Shown here in pieces: positions 33,571 to 42,651 of a stretch of DNA of 64,000 nt (position 1 is its first letter; each line of letters opens with the position of its first letter). This stretch comes from Candidatus Rokuibacteriota bacterium. GTDB taxonomy: Bacteria; Methylomirabilota; Methylomirabilia; Rokubacteriales; CSP1-6. The stretch covers positions 1 through 64,000 of the forward strand of contig QHSX01000042.1 in NCBI GenBank assembly GCA_003221695.1, in the 5' to 3' direction. The translations under genes and the position numbers were made by a program. Below the pieces are notes generated by a model. The model was not told where the DNA came from, made no database searches, and worked only from the letters and a program-made list of their open reading frames with translations.

Positions 33571-34296
33571 GTGAACTACCGTCCGGGGATTCCGCGGTAC
33601 CTCCAGATCGCCGACGCGATCCGTCAGGATCTGCGCGGTGAGGGCGAGCGCATCCCCTCCGAGCACGCGCTCTGCAAGCGGTTCAAGGTCAGCCGGCCGA
33701 CCATCCGCCAGGCGCTCGACGTCCTCGTGGAGGAGGGGCTCCTCTATCGCCACGCGGGGCGCGGCACGTTCTCGACGCCGTCGGCGGGAGCCGACCCGAA
33801 GCTCCGCGTGATCGGCTCGGTCGGCGACATGATGGCGCTCGGCGACGAGTCGTGGTTCAAGCTGGTGGCGCGCGAGATCGTCCCGGTCCCGGCGAACATC
33901 GCCCAGGCGCTGCGTCTGCCGCCGCGCTCGTCGGTCTACCAGATCAGCGGCGTCCGCCACGCGGACAACGGGCCCTTCCAGCACGTGACCGCGTACGTGC
34001 CGCTCACGATCGGCACGGCGCTCTCCGACGAGGACCTCTCGAAGACCTCGCTCATCGGCGCGATCGAACGTGTGCTCGGCGTACCGATCAAGCTCATGGA
34101 GCAGGTGGTCGACGCCGCGCTCGCGCCGCGGCAGATCGCCGAGCTCCTCCAGGTGCGGTCCCGCTCGCCGCTGCTCCTCTTCGAGCGCACGTACTTCGCC
34201 GCCAGCGGTGAGCCGGTCGAGTACGCGATCACCTACCAGACGCCCCGGCGCTACCCCTATCGTCTGGTCCTCTCTCGGGCCGAACGCCGGAGCTGA
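33571..34296 (+). CDS. GntR family regulator with UTRA ligand-binding domain (HutC subfamily)
   Basis: The 241-residue protein has a winged helix at the N-terminus (RYLQIADAIRQDL, PSEHALCKRFKVSRPTIRQALDVLVEEGLLYRHAGRGTF). A UTRA domain follows (residues ~75-235; SSVYQISGVRHADNGPF, PLLLFERTYFAASGEPVEYAITYQ). GTG 33571 is preferred over ATG 33538, because the latter lies inside the palindromic operator while GGGGGGG precedes the GTG. hyuA starts 2 bp downstream, so it probably controls hydantoinase-type catabolism, with a pathway intermediate as inducer. Confidence 0.88.
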   Translation: MNYRPGIPRYLQIADAIRQDLRGEGERIPSEHALCKRFKVSRPTIRQALDVLVEEGLLYRHAGRGTFSTPSAGADPKLRVIGSVGDMMALGDESWFKLVAREIVPVPANIAQALRLPPRSSVYQISGVRHADNGPFQHVTAYVPLTIGTALSDEDLSKTSLIGAIERVLGVPIKLMEQVVDAALAPRQIAELLQVRSRSPLLLFERTYFAASGEPVEYAITYQTPRRYPYRLVLSRAERRS

Positions 34297-34298
34297 TC

Positions 34299-36416
34299 TT
34301 GGCCTACCGCATCGGCTTCGACGTCGGGGGGACGTTCACCGACTTCGTGCTGCAGGCGCCGTCGGGGGAGCTCCTCACCGCGAAGCGCCTGACGACCTAC
34401 CCGGACCCGTCCGAGGCGTGCCTCGCGGGGCTCGACGAGCTCTGCGCCCGGAGCGGCGTCGTGTGGCGCGACGTGGCTCAGGCGGTCCACGGGACGACGC
34501 TCGGCTCCAATGTCGTCATCGAGCGCAAGGCGCGGGGCGTCGGGCTCCTCACCACGCGGGGGTTCCGCGACGTGCTGCTCATCGGGCGCGAGAAGCGCTA
34601 CCAGGTCTACGACCTCCAGATCGAGAAGCCCGCGCCGTTGATCCCACGCCGATGGATCGGGGAGGTGACCGAGCGCGTCCTCGCGGACGGCTCGGTGCGG
34701 AGCCCGCTCGACGAGGCGGACGCGCGTCGGGTCGTCCGCGAGCTCGTCGCGCGCGGGGTCACGACCCTCGCGATCTGCCTCCTGCACGCGTATCTGAACC
34801 CGCTCCACGAACGGCGCCTCGCGGAGATCGTCGGGGAGGAGGCCCCGGAGGTGAGGGTGACGATGTCGCACGAGGTGTCGCCGACCTTCCGCGAATACGA
34901 GCGGACCTCGACGACCGTGGTGAACGCCTACGTGATGACGGCCGTGCGCGCGTACCTGCGCGGGCTCGCCGCCGCCCTGGCCGAGCGGGGCTCCCGCGGC
35001 CGGCTCTTCGTCATGCAGTCCTCGGGCGGCGTCGCGACGGCGGAGGCGATGCAGCGCTACCCCGTGCGCATGATCGAGTCGGGCCCCGCGGCGGGTGCCC
35101 TGATGGCGGCGGTGTACGGCGAGCTCACGGGCTACCGCGACCTGATCGCGTTCGACATGGGCGGCACGACCGCCAAGCTCGCGCTGATCGAGGGCGGGCG
35201 GCCCTCCACGACGACGGCGTTCGAGCTCCATCGCGTCAACAACGCTCCGGGCAGCGGCCTGCCGATGAACATCCAGGCGATCGACCTCGTCGAGATCGGC
35301 GCGGGAGGCGGCTCGATCGCACGCGCGCGGCTCGGCGTGATCGCCGTGGGCCCGGAGAGCGCTGGGTCGACGCCGGGGCCCGTCTGCTACGGGCGCGGCG
35401 GTACCGTGCCCACGGTCACCGACGCGAACGTGGTGCTCGGCTACATCAACCCCGAGTACTTCGCGGGCGGCTCGATCAGGCTGGAGCCGGCGGCGGCGGC
35501 GCGGGCGGTCGAGACGAAGGTCGCGCGGCCGCTCGGCCTGGCCCTCGAGGACGCGGCGTGGGGGATCCACGCGATCGTCAACACCAACATGGAGCTGGCG
35601 ACGCGCGTGGTCTCGATCGAGCGCGGCCGCGACCCGCGCGATCTCACGCTCGTCGCCTTCGGCGGGTCGGGCCCCGTGCACGGCTGCCGCCTCGCCCAGG
35701 CGCTCTCCATCCCGCGCGTGATTCTCCCCGCGGCCGCCGGGGTCACCGCCGCGATCGGCCTGCTGGCCGCGGAGGTCCGGTTCGACGTGGCGCGCACCTA
35801 CGTCCGCCGGCTCGATGCCGTGGAGCCCGCACAGCTCGGCCGGATGTACGCGGAGATGACGCGGCAGGCGACGGAAGTCGTCCGCGAGTCCGCCGTCGTG
35901 GGTGAGATCGCCGTGGCGCGCTCGGCCGACGCGCGCTACGTAGGCCAGGGGTATGAGCTGACCGTGCCCGTGCCGTCGGGCGAGCTCGATGTCGCGGCGC
36001 TCGGACGGGTGCGCGCGGCGTTCGACGAGATCTACGCCGCCCGCTACGGCTACGCGAACCCCGACGAGCCCGTCGAGGTCGTCACCTGGAAGCTCTCGGC
36101 GGTCGGCGGCTCGCCCCGCATCGCGCTCGCGAAGGCCGAGACGCAGGACGGCGCGCGCGCGGTCAAGGGGAGTCGCCGCGCCTACTTCCCCGAGGCGCGC
36201 GGCTACGTGGACACGCCGGTCTACGACCGCTACGCGCTCGCACCGGGGGCGCATCTCACGGGGCCGGCGATCGTGGAGGAGCGCGAATCCACGACCGTCC
36301 TGCCGCCCGGCGCCACGGCGTCCGTCGACGAGTACGCGAACCTGATCGTGGAGGTCGTAGGAACGGCGGGCGGCGCGGGCTCGGGCGTCAGGCGCGCCGC
36401 CGGTCTTCCGGCATGA
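34299..36416 (+). CDS. hyuA: Hydantoinase/oxoprolinase A subunit
   Basis: This 705-residue protein starts at TTG 34299 with YRIGFDVGGTFTDFVLQ, the ATP-binding start of the HyuA/OplA family. It also has LGSNVVIERKARGVGLLTTRGFRDVL, FDMGGTTAKLALIEGG and GGSGPVHGCRLAQ. The family hydrolyses 5-membered cyclic amides or carboxylates acetone/acetophenone with ATP, together with a HyuB subunit. The last ~20 residues (after LIVEVVG) look non-native: this 3' end overlaps the antisense VapC gene by 29 bp. hyuB lies 717 bp further on, separated by the toxin-antitoxin cassette. Confidence 0.9.
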   Translation: MAYRIGFDVGGTFTDFVLQAPSGELLTAKRLTTYPDPSEACLAGLDELCARSGVVWRDVAQAVHGTTLGSNVVIERKARGVGLLTTRGFRDVLLIGREKRYQVYDLQIEKPAPLIPRRWIGEVTERVLADGSVRSPLDEADARRVVRELVARGVTTLAICLLHAYLNPLHERRLAEIVGEEAPEVRVTMSHEVSPTFREYERTSTTVVNAYVMTAVRAYLRGLAAALAERGSRGRLFVMQSSGGVATAEAMQRYPVRMIESGPAAGALMAAVYGELTGYRDLIAFDMGGTTAKLALIEGGRPSTTTAFELHRVNNAPGSGLPMNIQAIDLVEIGAGGGSIARARLGVIAVGPESAGSTPGPVCYGRGGTVPTVTDANVVLGYINPEYFAGGSIRLEPAAAARAVETKVARPLGLALEDAAWGIHAIVNTNMELATRVVSIERGRDPRDLTLVAFGGSGPVHGCRLAQALSIPRVILPAAAGVTAAIGLLAAEVRFDVARTYVRRLDAVEPAQLGRMYAEMTRQATEVVRESAVVGEIAVARSADARYVGQGYELTVPVPSGELDVAALGRVRAAFDEIYAARYGYANPDEPVEVVTWKLSAVGGSPRIALAKAETQDGARAVKGSRRAYFPEARGYVDTPVYDRYALAPGAHLTGPAIVEERESTTVLPPGATASVDEYANLIVEVVGTAGGAGSGVRRAAGLPA

Positions 36417-36816
36417 TCGCGGGAATGGCGTGACGGCCGTGCTTGCGATACAGCCGGAAGTCCCGGTCGAGGGTGAGAACGCGGCTGTCCGTGTGCGCTT
36501 CGGCCATGCGGACGAGGCAGGCGTCGGCGAGCGACATCGGCACGCGGGCGTAACGGGCCATCAGCCTGACCGCGCTCACGTTGTCCTCGAGTTGGAAGGC
36601 GATCCGCAGGGCGCCGCGGCTGAGGAGCTCGAGCACGGCGCTCGGACCACCCCGGGCGTGTCGAACGAGAAAGCAGGTCTCGGACACGACCGCCTCGCAG
36701 GTCAGGAGCGGCACGGGCAGCTCGGCCAGCCGCGCCGCTGCCCACCGGTGATGGCGATCGCGCCGGTTGAGGAAGGCGACGAGCGGGCCCGTGTCGACGA
36801 GGGTCGGCGGCGTCAG
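36388..36816 (-). CDS. vapC: PIN-domain toxin (VapC-like), apparent CTG start
   Basis: The 142-residue protein has the four acidic PIN residues in context: VDTGPLVAFLNRRD, VVSETCFLVR, SLADACLVRMAE and VLTLDRDF. VapC toxins are magnesium-dependent RNases. No ATG, GTG or TTG lies close before LVDTGP in frame; CTG at 36816-36814 overlaps the antitoxin TGA (CTGA) and gives the expected N-terminus. An initiation further upstream is the alternative. It lies antisense within the hyuA-hyuB interval. Confidence 0.85.
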   Translation of the reverse strand: MTPPTLVDTGPLVAFLNRRDRHHRWAAARLAELPVPLLTCEAVVSETCFLVRHARGGPSAVLELLSRGALRIAFQLEDNVSAVRLMARYARVPMSLADACLVRMAEAHTDSRVLTLDRDFRLYRKHGRHAIPAIMPEDRRRA

Positions 36817-37070
36817 CGCCCGTACGCGTGGAGGTGGCGAGGGTGGTGCGAGAGGTCGATCGGGCCCGACACACAGCCGGTGAGGTCGTGCGCGAGGCTG
36901 GCGAAGGAACGCGCCCGGGGCTTCCGGTCTCTGGTGAGCGCTGCCTCGAGGGCCTTCCGCACGACACTCGACTTGCTCTGGCCGCGTTCGGCTGCCGTCG
37001 CAGCAAGCTGCGCCTCGAGCCCGGCTGGGAGCTTCACGGTGAGCGTGCGGGTCGCGCGTATGGCAGTCAT
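36813..37070 (-). CDS. vapB: Ribbon-helix-helix antitoxin (VapB-like)
   Basis: This 85-residue protein starts with a ribbon-helix-helix DNA-binding fold (RTLTVKLPAGLEAQLAATAAERGQSKSSVVRKALEAAL) and has a C-terminal toxin-binding tail. It overlaps the PIN toxin start by 4 bp, the usual antitoxin-then-toxin order. ATG 37070 sits in the first arm of an inverted repeat, which fits autoregulation of the pair. Confidence 0.87.
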   Translation of the reverse strand: MTAIRATRTLTVKLPAGLEAQLAATAAERGQSKSSVVRKALEAALTRDRKPRARSFASLAHDLTGCVSGPIDLSHHPRHLHAYGR

Positions 37071-37090
37071 ACCAGTATGCCAGCATGGTA
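37070..37090. promoter_or_regulatory. Inverted repeat at the antitoxin start (candidate operator)
   Basis: TACCA at 37070-37074 and TGGTA at 37086-37090 form an inverted repeat with an imperfectly symmetric centre. It abuts the antitoxin start codon on the reverse strand and lies about 45 bp ahead of hyuB on the forward strand, so antitoxin binding here could also affect hyuB. Confidence 0.45.
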
Positions 37091-37133
37091 ATGCGCAAGC
37101 GCAACTGCCCGGCCTCGCCGACAAGGTCGACTG

Positions 37134-38873
37134 GTGAGGAGCGTCAGCGTCGTGGATCCGATCACCCTCGGCGTCATCTGGGGCGCGCTCCAGTCGATCG
37201 CGGTCGAGATCGGCACGACGGTCCACAAGACCGCCTACTCCGAGCAGGCGCGCGAGGGCCAGGACTTCTCCGTGGCGGTGTTCGACCGGCAGGGGCGCAT
37301 GGTCGCTCAGGGGCCCTACTCGCCGGGCCATATGGGCGCGATGTCCTTCGCCGTCAAGAACGCGCTCGCCGCTCACCCGGTCGAGACGCTCCGCCCGGGC
37401 GACGCGATCCTCCTCAACGATCCGCTGCTCGGCTCGGGGCATCTCCCCGACTTCTTCGTCACCCAGCCGGCGTTCCACGAGGGCGAGCTGGTCGGCTTCG
37501 CGGTGAACATCCTCCACCACACCGACGTCGGCGGCCAGCGCCCCGGGAGCCAAGGCGTCGAAGGGATCTTCGACTACTTCCAGGAAGGCCTCCGCGTCCC
37601 ACCGACCAAGGTCTGGCGCGAGTACCGGGAGGACGCGGGCATCGTCGGGATCATCGCCGCGAACACGCGCACGCCCGACAAGGTCCTCGGCGACTTGCGT
37701 GCCCAGCGGAGCGCGCTGCGGGTCGGTGAGCTGCGGCTTCAGGAGCTCGCCGCGCGCTACGGCCGGGACGTGCTCTTCCGCGCGATGGACGAGATCATCG
37801 AGCGGACCGAGGCGAGCATGCGCGCCGCGATCCGGGCCGTCCCCGACGGCGTTTACACGTTCGAGGACTTCATGGACGACTACGGGCCCGGGACCGAGCC
37901 GCTGCGCGTGGCCGTCACGGTGACCGTGGCGGGCGATACCATGGTGATCGACTACGAGGGCTCGAGCCCGCAGACCGCGTCGGGCATGAACTCCTACATC
38001 AACTACACGCGCTCCTACGCGTACGCCGCGGTCAAGTGCCTGACCGACCCGTTCGGCCCGATGAACGAGGGCGCGCTGCGCCCGATCACCGTGACGGCGC
38101 CCGAGGGGTCGTTCCTCAACCCGCGGCCGCCGGCGGGCGGTGGGCCGCGCGCGATCATCTGCTATCGCACCTTCGAGTCGGTCATCGGCGCGCTCGCCCG
38201 GGCGGTGCCCGAGCGGGTGGCCGCGGCCGCGTCGCACATGGCGAACCCGACGTTCGGCGGCCGGGACCGCGCGCGGCGACGCCGCTTCGTCGCGTACGAG
38301 CTGGTGCTCTCGGGGACCGGCGGTCGCGCGACGCGGGACGGGTGCGAGGCGATGGCGTGGGCGTTCAACGCCTCGAACATCCCCGTCGAGGCGCAGGAGG
38401 CGAACCAGCCGATCATCGTCGAGCGCTTCGAGCTGATCCGCGACTCCGCCGGCCCGGGGAAGTTCCGCGGCGGCTCGGGCATCCGCCGCGACCTGCGCTT
38501 TCTTGCCGACGACGGCAAGCTCACGAATCTGGCCGACCGGCAGACGGTCGCGCCATACGGGCTGTTCGGCGGCCGCCCGGGAACCCTCGGCCGGACGGTG
38601 ATCAATCCCGGGCCGAATGAAGAGGTCGTGCACGGGAAGGCGTCGCGGGGGTTCGCCTACGGTGACGTCGTCTCCTTCCAGCAGCCGGGCGCCGGGGGCT
38701 ACGGTGACCCGCTCGAGCGCGACCCACGGCGCGTGCTCGAGGACGTCCTGGACGACTATGTCTCGATCGCGGCGGCACGCGCGGACTACGGCGTGGTGAT
38801 CAGGGGGACGGGGATCGATCTCGCCGTCGACGAACAAGCGACACGCGAGCTCCGGGCGACGATGCGGCGATGA
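37134..38873 (+). CDS. hyuB: Hydantoinase/oxoprolinase B subunit
   Basis: The 579-residue protein is a full HyuB: ITLGVIWGALQSIAVEIGTTVHKTAYSEQAREGQDFS, GDAILLNDPLLGSGHLPDF and DYEGSSPQTASGMNSYINYT. It ends with FRGGSGIRRDLRF and PGAGGYGDPLERDP. It pairs with HyuA to hydrolyse or carboxylate cyclic amide or ketone substrates. GTG 37134 is taken; GTG 37152 with an AGGAG upstream is an equal alternative. The stop overlaps the acyl-CoA dehydrogenase start (ATGATC context), so the downstream genes are coupled to it. Confidence 0.9.
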   Translation: MRSVSVVDPITLGVIWGALQSIAVEIGTTVHKTAYSEQAREGQDFSVAVFDRQGRMVAQGPYSPGHMGAMSFAVKNALAAHPVETLRPGDAILLNDPLLGSGHLPDFFVTQPAFHEGELVGFAVNILHHTDVGGQRPGSQGVEGIFDYFQEGLRVPPTKVWREYREDAGIVGIIAANTRTPDKVLGDLRAQRSALRVGELRLQELAARYGRDVLFRAMDEIIERTEASMRAAIRAVPDGVYTFEDFMDDYGPGTEPLRVAVTVTVAGDTMVIDYEGSSPQTASGMNSYINYTRSYAYAAVKCLTDPFGPMNEGALRPITVTAPEGSFLNPRPPAGGGPRAIICYRTFESVIGALARAVPERVAAAASHMANPTFGGRDRARRRRFVAYELVLSGTGGRATRDGCEAMAWAFNASNIPVEAQEANQPIIVERFELIRDSAGPGKFRGGSGIRRDLRFLADDGKLTNLADRQTVAPYGLFGGRPGTLGRTVINPGPNEEVVHGKASRGFAYGDVVSFQQPGAGGYGDPLERDPRRVLEDVLDDYVSIAAARADYGVVIRGTGIDLAVDEQATRELRATMRR

Positions 38874-40030
38874 TCACGTTCGCGCCGGAGCAGGAAGCGT
38901 TTCGCCGCGCCGTCGCGCGGTTCGTCGACGCCGAGGTGGTGCCGGCGGCGGAGGGGATCGACGAGCGCGCCGAGTTCCCGTGGACGCTCTTCAAGCGCCT
39001 CGGCGAGCTCGGCTACCTCGGCCTCCGCTACCCGGAGGTGTACGGCGGCGCCGACGCCGACATGGTCACCTACTGCCTGTTCGCGGAGGAGCTCGCCCGC
39101 GGCTCACTCTCGGTGGCCGCCGCGGCGGCGATGCAGTCGCTGATGGGGACCGACTTCATTTACAAGTACGGCAGCGACGCGCTCCGGCGGAAGTACCTCG
39201 TGCCCGCGCTCCGGGGCGACCTGGTCGCGACCTTCGCGCTCACCGAGCCCGGCGCCGGCTCCGACGTCGCCAACATCACCACGCGCGCCGAGCGGCGCGG
39301 CGACCGGTGGGTGCTCCGCGGCGGGAAGACCTGGGTGACCAACGCGCCGGTGGCCGACGTGCTGACGGTCGCCGCGAAGACCTCTACCGAGCGCGGCATG
39401 AAGAACATCGCGCTCTTCCTCCTGGACCGCTCGACGATGCGCGGGATCACGCTCGGGAAGTCGATCGACAAGATGGCGGTGCGCGCCTCCGTGACCGGGG
39501 AGATTCTGCTCGAAGACGTGGAGGTTCCCGTCGAGCATCTCCTGGGTGGTGAGACGGGTGGCGTCGAGAAGATCGGGTCGATCCTCTCCGAGATCCGGGT
39601 GATGACGGCGGCGATCTCCCTCGGGGTGGCGCGCGCCGCGTACGCGGCCGCGCTCGCCTACGCCCGAGAGCGGGTCGCGTTCGGGAAGCCGATCGTCGAG
39701 CACCAGGCGATCGGGTTCAAGCTCGCCGACATGCTCACGCAGCTCCACGCCGCGACGCTCATGACCTACCAGGCCGCGGCCCGGCTCGACGCCGGGCGCG
39801 CCATCACCCGGGAGGCGGCGATGGTGAAGCTGTTCGCGTCGGAGATGGCGGTGAAGCTCACCGACGAGGCCGCGCGCATCTTCGCGTCGTACGGGCTCGC
39901 GATGGAGTACCCCGTCCAGCGCTACTTCCGCGACGCGCGCTTCCTCCTGCCCGGCGGCGGGACCTCGGAGATCTTGCGCGTCGTGATCGATCGCGACCTC
40001 GACTGGGACCGGAGCCAGGCGTTCGCGTGA
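38870..40030 (+). CDS. Acyl-CoA dehydrogenase
   Basis: This 386-residue flavoenzyme starts 4 bp before the hyuB stop. It has TFALTEPGAGSDVANI, KTWVTNAPVADVLTVAA, the ARERVAFGKPIVEHQAIGFKLADM region and a C-terminal GGGTSEILRVVI. In the last motif the usual YEGT is replaced by LPGGGTSEI. The catalytic glutamate seen in short-chain enzymes at that position is therefore absent, and the base may come from another position, as in isovaleryl-type enzymes. It likely works on an acyl-CoA made from the hydantoinase-pathway product. Confidence 0.9.
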   Translation: MITFAPEQEAFRRAVARFVDAEVVPAAEGIDERAEFPWTLFKRLGELGYLGLRYPEVYGGADADMVTYCLFAEELARGSLSVAAAAAMQSLMGTDFIYKYGSDALRRKYLVPALRGDLVATFALTEPGAGSDVANITTRAERRGDRWVLRGGKTWVTNAPVADVLTVAAKTSTERGMKNIALFLLDRSTMRGITLGKSIDKMAVRASVTGEILLEDVEVPVEHLLGGETGGVEKIGSILSEIRVMTAAISLGVARAAYAAALAYARERVAFGKPIVEHQAIGFKLADMLTQLHAATLMTYQAAARLDAGRAITREAAMVKLFASEMAVKLTDEAARIFASYGLAMEYPVQRYFRDARFLLPGGGTSEILRVVIDRDLDWDRSQAFA

Positions 40031-40053
40031 TGGCCCCGACGCGGGGAGGGACG

Positions 40054-40506
40054 ATGCAGCCGCGGGGACGCTACTGGGACGACTTCAAGGTCGGCGACGT
40101 GCTCGTGACCCCGCGACGCACGGTGGACGGCGGCGACGTCTCGCGCTTCGCGGGGCTCACGGGCGACTTCAACGCGCTCCACACGGACGAAGAGTACGCG
40201 AAGACGACGCCCTTCGGCGCCCGCGTCGCTCACGGGATCCTCACGCTCGGGGTCTCCAACGGCGCGCAGAACCTCGCGGGCTGGTTCGACGGGACGGCGC
40301 TTGCTCTCCTCGGACTCGACCGGGTCCGCTTCACCGCCCCCGTCAAGTTCGGCGACACCGTCCAGACCGAGATGACCGTCACGGCGTGCCGCCCGACCTC
40401 CAAGCCCGACCGTGGCGTCGTCGTCTTCGACGCGACCGTGAAGAACCAGCGGGGCGAGACGGTGCTGAGCTACGAGGAGAGCGTCCTCATGCGGAGACGC
40501 TCGTGA
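40054..40506 (+). CDS. MaoC-family (R)-specific enoyl-CoA hydratase
   Basis: The 150-residue protein is a single hot-dog domain: RYWDDFKVGDVLVTPRRTV, then RFAGLTGDFNALHTDEEYAKTTPFGARVAHGILTL, with the catalytic Asp and His in the D-x(4)-H hydratase motif. It would hydrate an enoyl-CoA made by the upstream acyl-CoA dehydrogenase. ATG 40054 is preferred over GTG 40027 and ATG 40030, because GGGAGGG precedes it and the family starts there. Confidence 0.9.
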   Translation: MQPRGRYWDDFKVGDVLVTPRRTVDGGDVSRFAGLTGDFNALHTDEEYAKTTPFGARVAHGILTLGVSNGAQNLAGWFDGTALALLGLDRVRFTAPVKFGDTVQTEMTVTACRPTSKPDRGVVVFDATVKNQRGETVLSYEESVLMRRRS

Positions 40507-40525
40507 ACCTCCCACGGAGGCGGCC

Positions 40526-41695
40526 ATGAGACGAGTCGCGCTGGTCGGCGCGGGGGTCTCGAAGTTCGGTGTGCGCAAGGCGAGTTACCGCGACCTCATC
40601 TGGGAAGCGGGCAAGGCGTGCTTCGATTCGATCCCCGCGGTGATGCCGAAAGACGTTGAAGGTCTCGTCGTCGGGTCTGTGATGCCGGAGCGCACGGCCT
40701 TCCAGTCCCATATCGCCTCGCTCGCCGCCGAGGCGCTCGGGATCAAGCCGAGCGCGCTCAGCGCGCGGACCGAGCACATGTGCGCCTCGGGCACCGTCGG
40801 GATTCGCTACGCGTACGCCTTCATCGCGGCGGGGCTCGCTGACCTCGTCATGGTGCTCGGCGTCGAAAAGCTCACCGCGCCGACGGGCGAGGAGGCGATC
40901 CTCAACATGGGCGCCGGTGTGGACCGCGAGTGGGAGGCCGCGTTTGGGCTCACCGCGCCGCCCTGCTTCGCGCTCGCGGCCCAGCGCCACATGGCCGCGT
41001 ACGGGACGACCGAGGAGCAGCTCGCGCTGGTCGGCGTGAAGAATCACAACCACGCCGCCAAGAACCCGAACGCCCACTTCAACAAGGGCGCCACGCTCGA
41101 CCAGGTGCTCTGCTCGCGGATGATCGCGACGCCCCTGCGTCTGTACATGTGCTCGCCGATCACCGACGGCGCCGCGGCGGTGATCCTCGCGAGCGAGGAG
41201 CGGGCGCGCGCGCTGACCGGCAAGCCGGTCTGGATCCGGGGGACGGGCCAGGCGCTCGACGGCTTCCAGCTCACCTCGCTCCCCGACGACTACGCCCGCT
41301 GGCCCGCGCTCGAGCGCGCGGCACGGGCCGCGTACCGGATGGCCGGCACCGCCCCGCACGAGGTGGACCTCGCCGAGGTGCACGACTGCTTCGCGATCGC
41401 CGAGTTGATCGCGTGCGAGGAGCTCGGCTTCTGCGGGAAGGGCGAGGCGGGCGCGTTCGTCGCCTCGGGGCGCAGCGACTACGGCGGCGACGTGGTGGTG
41501 AACCCGCGAGGCGGGCTCATCGGGTGCGGTCACCCGCTCGGGGCCACCGGCGTCGCCCAGGCGGCGGAGGTCTTCGTCCAGCTCCGCGACGAGGCCGGCG
41601 CCCGCCAGGTGCCCGACGCGGCGATCGGGCTCACGCACAACAACAGCGGGATGGGCGAGCACGTCGTGATGATCTACGGGAAGGAGCCCGTGTGA
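40526..41695 (+). CDS. Thiolase-family (SCP-x-like) acyltransferase
   Basis: This 389-residue protein follows the SCP2/archaeal-type thiolase pattern: VALVGAGVSKFG at the start, RTEHMCASGTVGIRYAYAFI with the nucleophilic Cys, EVHDCFAIAELIACEELG, and NPRGGLIGCGHPLGATG with the second Cys and His. These thiolases usually need a DUF35 OB-fold partner, which is present at 44009-44437. It would cleave or form a 3-ketoacyl-CoA. The next gene overlaps its stop. Confidence 0.9.
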   Translation: MRRVALVGAGVSKFGVRKASYRDLIWEAGKACFDSIPAVMPKDVEGLVVGSVMPERTAFQSHIASLAAEALGIKPSALSARTEHMCASGTVGIRYAYAFIAAGLADLVMVLGVEKLTAPTGEEAILNMGAGVDREWEAAFGLTAPPCFALAAQRHMAAYGTTEEQLALVGVKNHNHAAKNPNAHFNKGATLDQVLCSRMIATPLRLYMCSPITDGAAAVILASEERARALTGKPVWIRGTGQALDGFQLTSLPDDYARWPALERAARAAYRMAGTAPHEVDLAEVHDCFAIAELIACEELGFCGKGEAGAFVASGRSDYGGDVVVNPRGGLIGCGHPLGATGVAQAAEVFVQLRDEAGARQVPDAAIGLTHNNSGMGEHVVMIYGKEPV

Positions 41696-42651
41696 TCGTC
41701 GCGGTGCTCGGCCCCGGGAGGATCGGGCGTCAGATCGCGCTCGCCTTCGCCCTGGGCGGGCGCCGCGTCCTCCTCGTCGACGCCAAGACACGCGCGCCCG
41801 AGGAGCGCCGCGCGGTCTTCGCCGACGCGCGGCGCGAGATCGCCCGCGACCTTCGGCTGATGACCGAGGAAGGGGTGATCGCGGGCGGCGACGCCGCGTC
41901 GGTGCTCGACCGGATCGCGGAGGGCGCGGGGCTCGACGGGCTCGACGGCTGCGGTTTCGTCCAGGAGGCGCTGCCGGAGCTGCTCGACCTCAAGCGTGAG
42001 GTGCTCGGGCGTCTCTCGACCCGCGTCGACGCCGGGGCGATCATCGCCTCAGCGAGCTCGACGATCTCGCCCCAGCACCTCGCCGATGCGGTGCAGCGTC
42101 CGGAGCGTTTCCTCGTGGCGCACTGGCTGAACCCCGCCCACATCATCCCGCTCGTGGAGGTCGTCCCCGGTCAGGCGACCGCCGCCGCCGTCGTCGACCG
42201 CACCGTCGAGATCCTCGAGGCGCTCGGTAAAGTCCCCGTGCGCTGCGCCGACTCGCCCGGCTTCATCGGCCCGCGGATGCAGGCGCTGCTCATGAACGAG
42301 GCGGTCCGCCTCGTCGAGGAGGGCGTCGCGACGCCCGAGGACGTCGACCGGGCGTTCAGGGCGGGGATGGGCTTCCGGTACGCGCAGGTCGGGATCTTCG
42401 AGTTCATCGACTGGGGCGGCGTGGACATCCTCCACCGTGCGAGCCGCTTCCTCGCCGAGGCGCTCGGCGACGACCGGTTCAAGCCAGCGCGCCTGGTCGA
42501 GGAGAAGATCGCGCGGCGGGAACTTGGCCCCAAGACCGGGCGCGGGTTCTTCGACTACACGGGCGACCGGCGCGAGGCGTTCGAGACCGCGAAGGTCCGC
42601 GCGCTGCTCCGGCAGCTGAAGCGAGCGCGCGAGGACGCACCCCATCCATGA
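41692..42651 (+). CDS. 3-hydroxyacyl-CoA dehydrogenase
   Basis: The 319-residue protein starts at GTG 41692 (AAGGAG ahead; stop-start overlap with the thiolase). It has VAVLGPGRIGRQIALAFALGG, SASSTISPQHLADAV, FLVAHWLNPAHIIPLVEVV and a C-terminal domain ending KTGRGFFDYTGDR. The usual HFFNPV is replaced by HWLNPA, as in relatives acting on hydroxy-glutaryl, carnitine or other polar substrates. It provides the NAD-dependent oxidation step before the thiolase. Confidence 0.88.
   Translation: MIVAVLGPGRIGRQIALAFALGGRRVLLVDAKTRAPEERRAVFADARREIARDLRLMTEEGVIAGGDAASVLDRIAEGAGLDGLDGCGFVQEALPELLDLKREVLGRLSTRVDAGAIIASASSTISPQHLADAVQRPERFLVAHWLNPAHIIPLVEVVPGQATAAAVVDRTVEILEALGKVPVRCADSPGFIGPRMQALLMNEAVRLVEEGVATPEDVDRAFRAGMGFRYAQVGIFEFIDWGGVDILHRASRFLAEALGDDRFKPARLVEEKIARRELGPKTGRGFFDYTGDRREAFETAKVRALLRQLKRAREDAPHP

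Noticed and set aside
34257-36254. A 665-codon reverse frame opposite hyuA
   Set aside because: HyuA motifs in the forward frame are unambiguous; the reverse frame has none.
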